Assembly (NCBI GenBank): GCA_964632945.1
Contig: CAZWCX010000001.1
Location: forward strand, 106,106 to 170,105
DNA length: 64,000 nucleotides
Source: CAZWCX01 sp964632945
Lineage (GTDB): Bacteria; Planctomycetota; MHYJ01; WSZJ01; CAZWCX01
Direction: 5' to 3'
Numbering within the stretch: position 1 is the stretch's first letter; each line of letters starts with the position of its first letter. The notes under the pieces are model-generated. The model had not been told where the DNA came from. It ran no database searches and saw only the letters and a list, made by a program, of their open reading frames with translations. The position numbers and the translations under genes were made by a program. Of the stretch, positions 34,558-43,618 are shown in pieces.

Positions 34558-35439
34558 ATGGCCCGATCCGCCGCCCTCATGGCTCCTGCCCGCCGGGCTC
34601 TCCGCGGGCTTGCCGGGTCGCTCCTGGCCGTGCTGCTGCTCCCCGGCGTATCGGCGCAGGAAGGCGCGGCCCTGGCGCGCCTCGCCCGGGCCGGAGCGGA
34701 CGGGGCGGAGCAGGCGACGCTCTCGGCGGCGGTCCGCCGCCTCGGCGAACCGGGGGCGGCCCTGGCCCGGCGGATGGGGCCGGATACGGCCGACGCGCTG
34801 GTCCGCGCCTTCGGGAGTCGCGCCGCTGAAGTCTTCGCCCGGCACGGCGACGCCGGCGTTCAGGCGCTTCGGCGGATCGGCCCGCGCCTGGCCGGCGGCC
34901 TGCCCGCGGACTCCGACCTGCTGATCCGCGCCGTCCTTCGTCACGGGGACGAAGCCGTGGACGTCCTGCGCGCCGGCGGTCCGGACGCGCTGCGCGTCGT
35001 CGCAGAACTCGGCGAGCCCGGACTCCGCTTCGCGCGCCTCACCGGCGCGGAAGCGGGTCCGCTCTACGGCCGGGGCGGCGCCCCGCTGGTGTACCAGGCC
35101 CTGCGCCGGCCCGAAACCGTCGACCTCCTGCGCGAAGCCGGGCGCGCCGGCGCGACCGATGCGTTCCTTCACGGCGTGCGCACGCACGGCGACCGCTTCG
35201 TGGTCTGGGTCGGCTCGCGCTGGAAGCAGGTCGGTTTCATCACCGCCCTCGCGACGTTCGTCGCCATCGCCCCCGATGCGGTCGAGCAGGCGGGGGTCGT
35301 GGCGCGCGACGGCGTGGGCGAACTCGGCGGGGCGGGCATGTTCGGAGTCCTGGTCGCCGGATTCGCGGCGCTCGCCCTGTGGGACCTGGCGCGCCGGCGA
35401 TGGGGAGGGCCCGCCCGATCCGCGGAGGCGCGGTCATGA
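34558..35439 (+). CDS. exported hypothetical protein with C-terminal membrane helix
   Basis: A 293-residue protein I do not recognise. A signal peptide (1-about 34, ending GVSAQ) is followed by a helical, Ala/Arg/Gly-rich body (about 35-215) of short repeats with LRRIGPRL- and VLRHGDEAVDVL-like units, which may form a superhelix. One or two hydrophobic segments lie near 225-275 (FITALATFVAIA and FGVLVAGFAALALWDLA), followed by a basic tail. It would sit outside, anchored in the inner membrane. AAGGAGG precedes the ATG at good distance. The stop overlaps the start of the next gene as ATGA, so the two products probably work together. Confidence 0.65.
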   Translation: MARSAALMAPARRALRGLAGSLLAVLLLPGVSAQEGAALARLARAGADGAEQATLSAAVRRLGEPGAALARRMGPDTADALVRAFGSRAAEVFARHGDAGVQALRRIGPRLAGGLPADSDLLIRAVLRHGDEAVDVLRAGGPDALRVVAELGEPGLRFARLTGAEAGPLYGRGGAPLVYQALRRPETVDLLREAGRAGATDAFLHGVRTHGDRFVVWVGSRWKQVGFITALATFVAIAPDAVEQAGVVARDGVGELGGAGMFGVLVAGFAALALWDLARRRWGGPARSAEARS

Positions 35440-36488
35440 GATACGCCCCGATCCCCCCCGCAGGGCCGGTCGTCCTCCTGATCGCGACGATCGTCTTCGC
35501 CGCCGCGCGTGCGCATGCCCCCGGAGTCCACGAGATGCGGCAGGTTCCCGCCGCGGACACGGAGACACGGTTCGCGCGCGCGCGCCTGGACCTGGTTCAC
35601 CAGTTGCCCGGCATTCTCGCGCCGGTCCGGGAGGTGTTCCGTCGCGCGCGCGCGCGCGCACCCGCGTTCGCGCGCTGGTCGAATTCCTCCGGCACGGGCC
35701 TTCGAATGGCGTGGGCATCCGCGGCCGAATGGTGGGATCCGACGCCGCCGGGCGGCGAACGACGCGACGCGCGGATGGTCCGTGCGCGGTTCGAATCGGA
35801 AGTCCTCTCCCCGGATGATCTCCACGATTCCCTGCGACGGGCGGTCGAGGAAGCGAACGCCCGGCTTCAGGAATCCCGCATCCTGGTCCTGCTTGCAATC
35901 CATGCGGATGCCGCGCCGATTCTTGCCGCCGACGCGACCGGGGGTCCCCCCCACCCTTCCATCCCACCCCCCGGCGCGCCGGCGGCATCCCTTCGATTCT
36001 CTCCCCCCGGCGATCCCCCGCGGTCTAGCCTGCCGAACCTCCCCGATCCGGCCGGTCACGCCTCGGCGCCCGCCCGACAAGCGCCTCCGCAAGGATCGGG
36101 GCGGGCGATGACGCCGGAGACCGACGGCACGGCCCTCGCGTCGTCAGGCGCCGTGGCGTATCGCGGCGCAGACTTCTGTCTGGATGCCGGACTCACTTCC
36201 CTGCTCGCCCCTCTGGCCTTGCGGATTGCAGCCCGCTTCGGTGGTCATCTCACCCTCGCCGGGGCCGGGGTGGCCTCGGCCGGGGTCTCGCTGGTAATCA
36301 CGATGATCCTGGAGTATTTGTATGACGGCATTGTCGAGGCCCCCTTGACGCAGGGAATCGGGGACCTCCTGGAGGCGGCCGAACACGAGTTTCTCGACGG
36401 GGAGTGGGGCCTGGCGGCGCAACTCCAGGGGCTTTTCGCTCACCGACTTGCGGCGGATGCTGCGGCAATCTCCGCGGCCTCGCGGTAA
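35436..36488 (+). CDS. exported hypothetical membrane protein
   Basis: A 350-residue protein without a recognised family. It begins with a signal sequence (1-about 28), has a helical Arg-rich part (about 35-160), a Pro/Ala-rich low-complexity stretch (about 175-230) and a C-terminal hydrophobic part (about 255-300, LTSLLAPLALRIAARF and LAGAGVASAGVSLVITMI). The ATG at 35436 overlaps the stop of the previous gene, and I prefer it to an upstream ATG inside that gene. The central stretch resembles translated GC-rich spacer, so the exact boundaries of the folded parts are unclear. Confidence 0.55.
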   Translation: MRYAPIPPAGPVVLLIATIVFAAARAHAPGVHEMRQVPAADTETRFARARLDLVHQLPGILAPVREVFRRARARAPAFARWSNSSGTGLRMAWASAAEWWDPTPPGGERRDARMVRARFESEVLSPDDLHDSLRRAVEEANARLQESRILVLLAIHADAAPILAADATGGPPHPSIPPPGAPAASLRFSPPGDPPRSSLPNLPDPAGHASAPARQAPPQGSGRAMTPETDGTALASSGAVAYRGADFCLDAGLTSLLAPLALRIAARFGGHLTLAGAGVASAGVSLVITMILEYLYDGIVEAPLTQGIGDLLEAAEHEFLDGEWGLAAQLQGLFAHRLAADAAAISAASR

Positions 36489-36522
36489 TTTCCTCCACCG
36501 GCGCCGCCGGGTTTGCTTTTCC

Positions 36523-36551
36523 TTGAAAAAGGAATGCCTCCGGCCTATCTT
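36523..36551 (+). promoter_or_regulatory. promoter candidate of the bc-complex operon
   Basis: TTGAAA and TATCTT with a 17-base spacer, 54 bases before the Rieske ATG. The region around it is noticeably A/T-richer than the genes on both sides. Confidence 0.5.
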
Positions 36552-36605
36552 TAGCCGGTCGGCGGGAACGCCGAAGCACACCCGCATCACGGAGGCGCCC
36601 ACTCG

Positions 36606-37346
36606 ATGGCCTACGATCCACTCCGTCAAAGTCCGACCTCCAAGCCGGAATCCAATGTCCCGCCGCCGGCGCCCGCTGCGGCGACCGAAACGGCCCCGGC
36701 GGAGGGCTCGCCCGCCACGCCGCGCCTCGTCGCCGGCGGTCCGAGCACGCCGCGTCCCCGCAAGGAGGCGCCGGCCCCCCCGCTCCCGGCGGCGGCGTCC
36801 CCGGCGGGAAAACGGGTCGTCGCCGAGTACCCGCTCCCCGAGGCCGCCAAGGAAATCGAAAACAAGGAGGTCATGCTCCGCCGCCAGTTCCTCTATCTCG
36901 GCTGGGGCGGAATCGCCACGTTCCTGGGCGGTCTCTCCCTGGGCAGCGCCCGATTCTTCTTCCCGCGAATCCTCTTCGAGCCGCCCACCGTCTTCAAGGC
37001 GGGATTCCCGCAGGAATTCACGATCGGCGAGGTGAACACGAATTTCCAGCAGAGCCAGCGGGTCTGGGTGGTGCGCGAACCGGAGCAGTTCTACGCACTC
37101 CTCGCCGTCTGCACTCACCTCGGCTGCACGCCGGTGTGGTGGCCGGGTGAGAACAAGTTCAAGTGCCCGTGCCACGGCAGCGGATTCACCAAGGAAGGGA
37201 TCAACTACGAAGGCCCGGCTCCCCGCCCGCTGGAGCGTGTGTACATCACCCTGGCGGATGATGGGCAGATCCTGATCGACACGAGTCGCAAGTTCCGCCA
37301 GGAGTTGGGCGAGTGGGAAGCCGACGGGGCCTTCATCAAGGCATGA
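36606..37346 (+). CDS. Rieske [2Fe-2S] protein of a bc-type complex
   Basis: A 246-residue electron carrier that takes electrons from quinol at cytochrome b. Residues 1-80 are a Pro/Ala-rich cytoplasmic extension, unusual for the family. RRQFLYLGWGG starts a Tat-like signal anchor (about 93-115). The cluster-binding loops are complete: CTHLGC (Cys169, His171, Cys174) and CPCHGS (Cys187, Cys189, His190), so ligands and disulphide are all present. GGAGG precedes the ATG. It is first in an operon with the cytochrome b and multiheme genes; the next gene overlaps its stop. Confidence 0.95.
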   Translation: MAYDPLRQSPTSKPESNVPPPAPAAATETAPAEGSPATPRLVAGGPSTPRPRKEAPAPPLPAAASPAGKRVVAEYPLPEAAKEIENKEVMLRRQFLYLGWGGIATFLGGLSLGSARFFFPRILFEPPTVFKAGFPQEFTIGEVNTNFQQSQRVWVVREPEQFYALLAVCTHLGCTPVWWPGENKFKCPCHGSGFTKEGINYEGPAPRPLERVYITLADDGQILIDTSRKFRQELGEWEADGAFIKA

Positions 37347-38404
37347 CGATGGAACTTCTCCGGGATCTCGCGCGCGTAACGTTTACCCTGGCGTGCGTCT
37401 TCGGTTTCACTCTGCTCCTCCCCAAACCGGCGGACGCGGATCGTTCGACGGGCGTGTCGCGGGAGAAGTTCGGCGTCCTGGTGATGTCGCACGGCGGATC
37501 GCCGGAGTGGAACGCGACCGTCGAGGAGATGGTGCGGCCGTTGCGCGGCCGCTGGCCGGTCGAGATCGCCTTCGGCATGGCCGATGCGAGCACCCTTCAG
37601 GCCGCGGTCTGCCGCCTCGAGAAGTCGGGCGTCCGGCAGATCGGCGTGGTCCGGCTCTTCGTCTGGGGCGAGAGTTTCTACACGCAGACCCGGCAGGTCC
37701 TCGGTCTGGATCCCGGCGCGCCCGCGCGCACGGAGACGACCGATCCCGCGCCGGGCGGGGGATGCGCGGCGGCCAACGGCCACGGAGCGGGGCACGCGCA
37801 CGGAGCCGGCGTTCCCGGACCTGGCGCCGGACCGGAGCGGTTGCTCGGCCCGAAGGAACTGGCCGATCACCTTGCGGGCATCCCGTTCTGGCGCGTGGAG
37901 TCCACCGCCCGGATCGCGCTCGCGCGGACCGGGCTCGCCGAGAGCCCCCTGATGGCCGACGTGCTCCGCGAACGGGTCGCCGCGCTCAGCAAGGACCCCG
38001 CGCGCGAGAGCGTGCTCGTATTGGCGCATGGACCCGGCTGTGACGAGGAAAACGGGCGCTGGCTCGCCGCCCTCGACCGGCTCATGGAGGGCGTCCGGAA
38101 CCTCGGAACCTTCCGCGCGGTTCGCGTCGCGACCCTGCGCGAGGACTGGCCGGAGAAGCGGAACTCCGCCATCGCCGAGATCCGTGCGTTCGTGCAGGAA
38201 GCCGGCCGGGATGGCGGGACGGTCCTCGTCGTGCCCGGCCGCGTCGCCGGATTCGGCCCCTATGCGGAGGTCCTCGCGGGCCTTCCCTACGTCGCAGATC
38301 AGCGGGGATTCGCCCCGCATGCCAACGTCACCCGCTGGATCGCCGAGCAGGCCGAAGCCCTCGAGGCCGGCTTCAAGGCCCCTGCGGGCGCCTCCCCGGA
38401 GTGA
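37343..38404 (+). CDS. membrane-anchored CbiX/sirohydrochlorin-chelatase-like protein
   Basis: A 353-residue protein with an N-terminal signal anchor (about 8-31) and two CbiX-like halves. The first (about 40-130) has LVMSHGGSPEWNATVEEM and the second (about 215-320) LVLAHGPGCDEENGRW, both resembling the metal-binding strand-loop of class II chelatases. A Gly/His-rich linker (about 135-155, GHGAGHAHG) lies between and could bind metal. CbiX inserts cobalt or iron into tetrapyrroles in the cytoplasm; this copy would be anchored and possibly outside. Within the bc operon a role in haem or metal delivery to the complex is an attractive guess. Start ATG 37343 overlaps the Rieske stop. Confidence 0.7.
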   Translation: MTMELLRDLARVTFTLACVFGFTLLLPKPADADRSTGVSREKFGVLVMSHGGSPEWNATVEEMVRPLRGRWPVEIAFGMADASTLQAAVCRLEKSGVRQIGVVRLFVWGESFYTQTRQVLGLDPGAPARTETTDPAPGGGCAAANGHGAGHAHGAGVPGPGAGPERLLGPKELADHLAGIPFWRVESTARIALARTGLAESPLMADVLRERVAALSKDPARESVLVLAHGPGCDEENGRWLAALDRLMEGVRNLGTFRAVRVATLREDWPEKRNSAIAEIRAFVQEAGRDGGTVLVVPGRVAGFGPYAEVLAGLPYVADQRGFAPHANVTRWIAEQAEALEAGFKAPAGASPE

Positions 38405-38406
38405 TC

Positions 38407-38411
38407 GGAGG
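38407..38411 (+). promoter_or_regulatory. ribosome binding site that decides the cytochrome b start
   Basis: GGAGG lies seven bases before GTG 38419. An alternative GTG at 38401 overlaps the previous stop but would place this site inside the gene, so 38419 is preferred. Confidence 0.7.
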
Positions 38412-38418
38412 AAACACC

Positions 38419-39180
38419 GTGCCGACCCTGTTCGACCAGATCAAGTCCACCCAGCTCTACCGCTCCATCATGCGGCACGGGCTGGAACCCACGCCGCGGA
38501 ACCGGGTGCTCACGATCCTGAGCAACGTGTTCCTGCACCTGCACCCGCCGATGGTCCGGCGCCACGGAATCAAACTCAGCTACACGTGGGGCATGGGCGG
38601 GATCACCTTCTACCTCTTCCTCGTGCTCACGTTCACCGGCATCCTGCTGATGTACTACTACCACCCCGACAAGGCCAACGCGTACAAGGACGTCAAGTAC
38701 CTCGAGTACGACGTGCCGCTCGGAATCATCTTGCGCAACATGCACCGGTGGGCCGCCCACGGGATGGTGATCACCACCTGGCTTCACATGATGCGAGTGT
38801 TCATGACCGGCTCCTACAAGCCGCCTCGCGAATTCAACTGGGTGGTCGGCGTGATCCTGCTGACGCTCACCCTGCTCCTCTCCTTCACCGGATATCTGCT
38901 GCCGGACGATCAGCTGGGCTTCTGGGCGGTCACGGTCGGGACCAACATGGCCCGTGCCACACCCTTGTTGGGACACGAAGGACCCTTCGGCCCGGAACTC
39001 GGGATGACTGCGTTCAACGACGTCCGGTTCGCGCTTCTCGGCGGCTCGCAGGTGGCGGGCAATGCGCTGTTGCGCGCCTACATCTGGCACTGCATCTCCC
39101 TGCCCGTGCTCGCGGGCCTGTTCATGATGATCCACTTCTGGCGAGTCCGGAAGGATGGCGGAATCTCGGGACCCGTCTGA
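38419..39180 (+). CDS. cytochrome b, N-terminal (b6-like) subunit
   Basis: A 253-residue four-helix protein holding two haems b in the membrane. Two histidine pairs are visible: His in HRWAAHGMVITTWLHMMRVF on helix B and in YIWHCISLPVLAGLFMMIHF on helix D, each pair about 14 residues apart. The quinone-site segment GYLLPDDQLGFWA follows the third helix region. Only the b6-like part is present; the C-terminal part is the next gene, as in b6f and several bacterial bc complexes. It passes electrons across the membrane while the Rieske protein takes the other electron. GTG start after GGAGG. Confidence 0.95.
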   Translation: MPTLFDQIKSTQLYRSIMRHGLEPTPRNRVLTILSNVFLHLHPPMVRRHGIKLSYTWGMGGITFYLFLVLTFTGILLMYYYHPDKANAYKDVKYLEYDVPLGIILRNMHRWAAHGMVITTWLHMMRVFMTGSYKPPREFNWVVGVILLTLTLLLSFTGYLLPDDQLGFWAVTVGTNMARATPLLGHEGPFGPELGMTAFNDVRFALLGGSQVAGNALLRAYIWHCISLPVLAGLFMMIHFWRVRKDGGISGPV

Positions 39181-39242
39181 CCCGCATCCGTCGAGAACAC
39201 CGTCGACTCCCTGCCCCGTAAGGTTGGAGGCAACCTCCCGTC

Positions 39243-40190
39243 ATGATGCAAATGCTCCACAACATGTGGGCCATCATGTCCATCCCGGACAACTTCCCGA
39301 TTCTGGTGATGGCCGCACTGGTGGGATACTTCCTGTGGCTTTCGTTCACGCTGGCGATCAAGAACGATCGGCTGCGTGCGGCGGCGAAGAACACCGACGG
39401 CGGTGTCGTCGACGTCCTCTATCCGGAGTCGGAGCGGGGGTTGCCGGACAAGCTGCACGTGTGGCCGTATCTGGTTCGCGTGGAGTTTCTGGCCTGCATT
39501 CTCTGTACCGTGCTGCTGACGGTCTGGTCGATCACCCTCGACGCGCCGCTCGAGGAACTGGCCAACCCCAACGCGACGCCCAACCCGTCCAAGGCGCCCT
39601 GGTACTTCCTCGGGCTCCAGGAATTGCTGGTCTATTTCGATCCCTGGATCGCGGGCGTCGTCCTGCCGACGGTCATCATCGTCGGTCTGATGGCCATCCC
39701 CTACATCGACACCAATCCGAAGGGAAACGGGTACTACACCCTCAAGGAACGGCCTTTCGCCATCGGAACCTTCCTCTTCGGTTTCGTCATTCTGTGGGTC
39801 AGCATGGTCGTGATCGGCACCTACATCCGCGGCCCGGGCTGGATGTGGTTCTGGCCCTGGGAAGAGTGGGACCCGCACCGCACCGTGGCGTCCACCAACG
39901 TCGACTTGTATGAAGTCCTCGGCTTCCAGAGCTGGGCGATTCCGATGGGCGCCGGCAAGTTCGACGTATTCGGCATGCTCCTGTGCGGCGGCTTCGGGGT
40001 AGCGGGGATGACGCTGCCGTACCTGTGGCTGAAACTGAAGCACCCGGCGGAGTACGCCCGCATGGGCTTCGTGCGCTACAACGTGGTCGCCTCGCTCTTC
40101 ATCATGCAGCTGGGCGTGCTGATCAAGATGGTGTTGCGGCTGGGCTTCTCGATCAAGTACGTCTGGATTACGCCCTGGTTCAATTTCTAG
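39243..40190 (+). CDS. cytochrome b C-terminal/subunit IV-like protein, extended
   Basis: A 315-residue membrane protein. The family signature NPSKAPWYFLGLQELL lies at about 117-132 and corresponds to the PEWY loop of cytochrome b/subunit IV; here it is APWY, as in other bacterial complexes with multiheme partners. Six or seven membrane helices are visible, two or three more than in PetD. An N-terminal helix (about 18-38) precedes the core, and extra helices after residue 235 extend it. It completes the quinol-oxidation site with the preceding subunit. GGAGG precedes ATG 39243. Confidence 0.9.
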   Translation: MMQMLHNMWAIMSIPDNFPILVMAALVGYFLWLSFTLAIKNDRLRAAAKNTDGGVVDVLYPESERGLPDKLHVWPYLVRVEFLACILCTVLLTVWSITLDAPLEELANPNATPNPSKAPWYFLGLQELLVYFDPWIAGVVLPTVIIVGLMAIPYIDTNPKGNGYYTLKERPFAIGTFLFGFVILWVSMVVIGTYIRGPGWMWFWPWEEWDPHRTVASTNVDLYEVLGFQSWAIPMGAGKFDVFGMLLCGGFGVAGMTLPYLWLKLKHPAEYARMGFVRYNVVASLFIMQLGVLIKMVLRLGFSIKYVWITPWFNF

Positions 40191-40248
40191 GTGCTGCCGC
40201 CGTCAGCCCGGAAGTGGACCGAGTTGGACCCCGAATAGGAAACGCGCA

Positions 40249-43200
40249 ATGGCCGCCCCGAAGGAAAAGAAATACGATCCGATCGCGGACCGCTCCCTCG
40301 CCGACTGGTTTCTCGTTTCGTCCGGCCTCCTGGTCGCGACGATGGTGTGGGGAATCTGGGACGAAGTCGTCGCCCGCCGACCCTGGAAGGGTCACCAGCT
40401 CGAGTTCAAGGAAGTGGCTGCGGAGAAGTACGGCAAGGATCTCCAGGAAGCCCGCAAGATCGAGCTGACCCCGGCCTACCAGGAGCTCAAGCGCGCGATC
40501 GACGAGCGGCGCAAGGCGTTCCAGGACAGCCCCGAAGTGGCCAAGATCGACAGTCAGATCAAGGCCGCTCAGGAAGAGTACGATCGGTATCGCGGGCAGC
40601 TCCAGATCCTGCGCGGTGAACTGCAGGAGGCCCAATACTTCTGGGAAATGGCCCGCGGCGACGATCGCGAGCAGCGCCGCCTGCAGCTGAAGATCGAGTC
40701 GTACGAGAACGGCGACCCGCGCCAGGGGCGAATCGGCACGATCGAACTGGCGCGCCGGATGATGGAACTCGACGTCAAGAAGAAGGCGCTCAAACTGCAG
40801 AAACTGGCCCTGCGCAAAGACCTCGATCAGGCGCAGGACCGGCTCGCCGAACTGATCGCGCCCCGCGAGCGCGTGCAGCGGCTCCTCACCAAGGTGCAGA
40901 ACGATCCCATTCTCATCCGCCAGACCGTGAACGATACGCTCGGGATCGTCGACCGTTGCGAGTCATGCCACGTCGCTCAGCGCCTCGCCGGGTTCGAGAA
41001 GGAAAAAGGCTTTACCCATCCATACACGACCCACCCCGGCAGCTTTCTCAAGCATCACGATGTCGACAAGATCGGCTGCACCGTCTGCCATCGCGGCCAG
41101 AGTTACGCGATTTCGGAACCCCGGGAGGGGCACGGCTGGGACAAGTACTGGCTCGAGCCGATGCTGATGGGCGCCGATGCCCAGGCGCTCTGCTTCAAGT
41201 GCCACGACACCCAGACTCACCTGCCGGAGGTGGATCGAATCAACCGCGGCCGCGCGCTCGTCGAGAATCTCGGCTGCTGGGGCTGTCACAAGATCCGCGG
41301 GTTCGACGTCGAGGAAACGCAATTCAATGATGCCCGCCTCGACCGCGAGATGGTGCGCACCCAGATGCGCGACCTCCAGGCACAACTGGCGAAGGGGCCG
41401 AGCCCCGTTCTGCAAAGCCGGCTCTCCGAACTGGAGCGCGAATTGCGGGACGCGGAAAAGTCCTACGCCGAGGCCGCCCGGGAGTGGCGACAGATCGGTC
41501 CGGACCTCACGCGGGTGAAGTCGAAGGTTTACCCGGGCTGGCTTGAGCGTTGGCTGGCCCACCCCAAGGCCTGGCGCGACAGCACGCGCATGCCCAATTT
41601 CCGCCTGCTCGAAGACGACAATGGCGCGGAGGAGGGCGGCGTCAACGAGATCAAGGCGATCGCCGCGTACTTGTGGCAGAATTCCGAAGGCCCGTCCCTG
41701 GAGCGCCACCCGCTTGGACCGCCCGCCGGAGTCAAGGACCTCGCGGAGGAAGGCAAGGCGCTCTTCGAGACCGTCGGCTGCGTAGCCTGCCACGGCATCA
41801 AGAAAAAGGGCGAGAACGGCGAACTCGCCCTCGCCGGCGGCGACTTCGCCCCCGACCTCTCCAAAATCGGGGAGAAGATCCCGTACGAATATCTGATCGA
41901 GTGGATCCAGGATCCCAAGAAATTCCAGCCCCAGGGGCGGATGCCCGACCTGCGCCTCACGCGCGAGGAAGCGGAGAAGATCGCCGCCTACTTGACGACC
42001 TTGAAGATCAAGGACTCGCCGAACGAACCCGAGATCCTGACCCGCGGTCTGGAGTATCTCGAGGACATGGCCCTGGCGGAACAGGGCCGGAAGAAGGTTC
42101 AGCGCTACGGCTGCTCCTCGTGCCACAACATCAAGGGATTCGAAAATGCCGGGAAGGTAGGCGTCGAGCTGACCGCGGTGTTCGCGAAACTCGTGCATCA
42201 GTTCGACTTCGGCCTCCTCAAGCGCCGGATCAAGGAGGAGTACAAGATCCAGTCGACCCACGAGTGGTATTCACGGGCGAAGCAGATCTGGGTGAAGGAG
42301 AAACTGCTGAACCCCCGCCGGTGGGACGAAGGTCGGGACCTGACCAAGAAGGGCGACGACCGGCTCAAGATGCCGGACTTCGGCCTCACCCCGGAAGAGG
42401 CGGAGGCGATCACCTGCTTCGTCCAGTCCCTCGACGGCCGCGAAGTCCCGGTCGCGTATCGCTACCGGCCCGAACCCCGCAAGCAGGCCCTCATCGACGG
42501 GGAAAAGCTGATCCGAAAGTACAACTGCGTCGGCTGCCACATGGTCGATGTCGAGCGCGTCACCCTGAACGACGGTTCGATCGTGACCGGACTGCCGACC
42601 GTGGACGAGCCCGACACGCCCCTCTTCATGCAGCTGCATGCGGACAGCCCGGCCCTGGGCAAGAAGGCGGGTGAAACCGCGAAGATCGACCGGACTCTCA
42701 TCGCGGGCCGCACGCCGGCGTTCGGCGGGGACCTCATCCCCCACCTGATCCAGGCGCTGATCGACCTCGAGGAGATCGATGACGCCGTCGAGGCCGCGCC
42801 GCATCTGCCGCCGCTCCTCCCCCACGAGGGATTCAAGGCGCAGCCGGCTTGGTTCTTCCAGTTCCTGAAGGAGCCGTACATCCTGCGGCCGTGGCTGCGG
42901 GTGAAGATGCCGACCTTCGACCTCTCCGACCGCGAAACCCAGACCCTCGTTCGCTACTTCGCGGCCAAGAGCGGAGAGGAGTACCCGTTCGAGTTCAATG
43001 CCGAGAAGCACCGCGAGTACATCTCCGAACGCGAAAAGAAGGACCCCGACTACCTGAAAAAAGCCCAGGCACTGTTCGACAAGCTGGCCTGCCAGTCCTG
43101 TCACGTGAAGGGCAAGGAAACCCCGAAGGGTCCGAAGGCCAACTGGGCTCCGGACCTGATGATGACCAAGGATCGGCTGCGTCCCGAGTGGCTGGTGGAC

Positions 43201-43344
43201 TGGCTGCGGGACCCGAAGAAGCTGCAGCCCGGCACCAAGATGCCCCAGTTCCAGTGGGGAGATCAGTACAAGGACGTCTTCCCGGGAACGGCGGAGGAGC
43301 AGATTCAGGCGATCAAGGACCTTCTGATGACGATGGGCAGGTAG
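40249..43344 (+). CDS. membrane-anchored octaheme c-type cytochrome
   Basis: A 1031-residue cytochrome with eight CXXCH haem-binding motifs, at residues 237, 277, 315, 343, 511, 622, 760 and 948. The N-terminus has one membrane helix (about 20-40, FLVSSGLLVATMVWGIW) and a long charged coiled coil (about 55-215). The later motifs sit in cytochrome c-like modules that share GRMPDLRLTREEAEKIAAYL-like helices, so the region after residue 480 looks like repeated mono-haem domains. It follows the cytochrome b genes by 58 bases and probably replaces cytochrome c1/f as the electron exit, passing electrons to soluble carriers or a terminal reductase. The window does not show the terminal acceptor. Confidence 0.93.
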   Translation: MAAPKEKKYDPIADRSLADWFLVSSGLLVATMVWGIWDEVVARRPWKGHQLEFKEVAAEKYGKDLQEARKIELTPAYQELKRAIDERRKAFQDSPEVAKIDSQIKAAQEEYDRYRGQLQILRGELQEAQYFWEMARGDDREQRRLQLKIESYENGDPRQGRIGTIELARRMMELDVKKKALKLQKLALRKDLDQAQDRLAELIAPRERVQRLLTKVQNDPILIRQTVNDTLGIVDRCESCHVAQRLAGFEKEKGFTHPYTTHPGSFLKHHDVDKIGCTVCHRGQSYAISEPREGHGWDKYWLEPMLMGADAQALCFKCHDTQTHLPEVDRINRGRALVENLGCWGCHKIRGFDVEETQFNDARLDREMVRTQMRDLQAQLAKGPSPVLQSRLSELERELRDAEKSYAEAAREWRQIGPDLTRVKSKVYPGWLERWLAHPKAWRDSTRMPNFRLLEDDNGAEEGGVNEIKAIAAYLWQNSEGPSLERHPLGPPAGVKDLAEEGKALFETVGCVACHGIKKKGENGELALAGGDFAPDLSKIGEKIPYEYLIEWIQDPKKFQPQGRMPDLRLTREEAEKIAAYLTTLKIKDSPNEPEILTRGLEYLEDMALAEQGRKKVQRYGCSSCHNIKGFENAGKVGVELTAVFAKLVHQFDFGLLKRRIKEEYKIQSTHEWYSRAKQIWVKEKLLNPRRWDEGRDLTKKGDDRLKMPDFGLTPEEAEAITCFVQSLDGREVPVAYRYRPEPRKQALIDGEKLIRKYNCVGCHMVDVERVTLNDGSIVTGLPTVDEPDTPLFMQLHADSPALGKKAGETAKIDRTLIAGRTPAFGGDLIPHLIQALIDLEEIDDAVEAAPHLPPLLPHEGFKAQPAWFFQFLKEPYILRPWLRVKMPTFDLSDRETQTLVRYFAAKSGEEYPFEFNAEKHREYISEREKKDPDYLKKAQALFDKLACQSCHVKGKETPKGPKANWAPDLMMTKDRLRPEWLVDWLRDPKKLQPGTKMPQFQWGDQYKDVFPGTAEEQIQAIKDLLMTMGR

Positions 43345-43419
43345 CCGCGCGGGGGTGCGAACGCGTTGCGCGGGGGATCCCGTCGCGAGCGTCTCCCTCG
43401 AATCCGGTCCATTCTCGAC

Positions 43420-43452
43420 CCGCCCGGGGACCTCACGCAGGCCCCCGGGCGG
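43420..43452 (+). terminator. terminator-like hairpin after the cytochrome operon
   Basis: CCGCCCGGGG (43420-43429) and CCCCGGGCGG (43443-43452) form a perfect ten-base-pair stem with a 13-base loop, followed by CTGAGTTT. It lies 76 bases after the octaheme cytochrome stop. Confidence 0.5.
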
Positions 43453-43486
43453 CTGAGTTTCGGGCCTCCCCGGCCGCACGCGCGCC

Positions 43487-43507
43487 GAGTCCCCGCACGG
43501 GGGACTC
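43487..43507 (+). terminator. second hairpin after the cytochrome operon
   Basis: GAGTCCCC and GGGGACTC form an eight-base-pair stem with a five-base loop, 35 bases after the first hairpin. No T-tract follows. The two may act together as a strong transcription end. Confidence 0.35.
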
Positions 43508-43558
43508 TCCCCGCCCGGCCCGCCATCTCCCGCGCCCCCGACCGAAGCGAGCGGTCCG

Positions 43559-43587
43559 TGGACAGCGCGCGGCGGGGGCGGTACAAT
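43559..43587 (+). promoter_or_regulatory. strong promoter candidate upstream of 43619
   Basis: TGGACA and TACAAT (each 5 of 6 consensus bases) with a 17-base spacer. Transcription would start near 43594, giving a 25-base leader with an AAGGAG site. Confidence 0.6.
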
Positions 43588-43618
43588 CGCCCCGACATCG
43601 GTCCCGCAAGGAGCCAAG

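Noticed and set aside
38401..38418. GTG start of cytochrome b at the overlap with the previous stop
   Set aside because: GGAGG at 38407-38411 is correctly spaced for GTG 38419 and would lie inside the gene otherwise.
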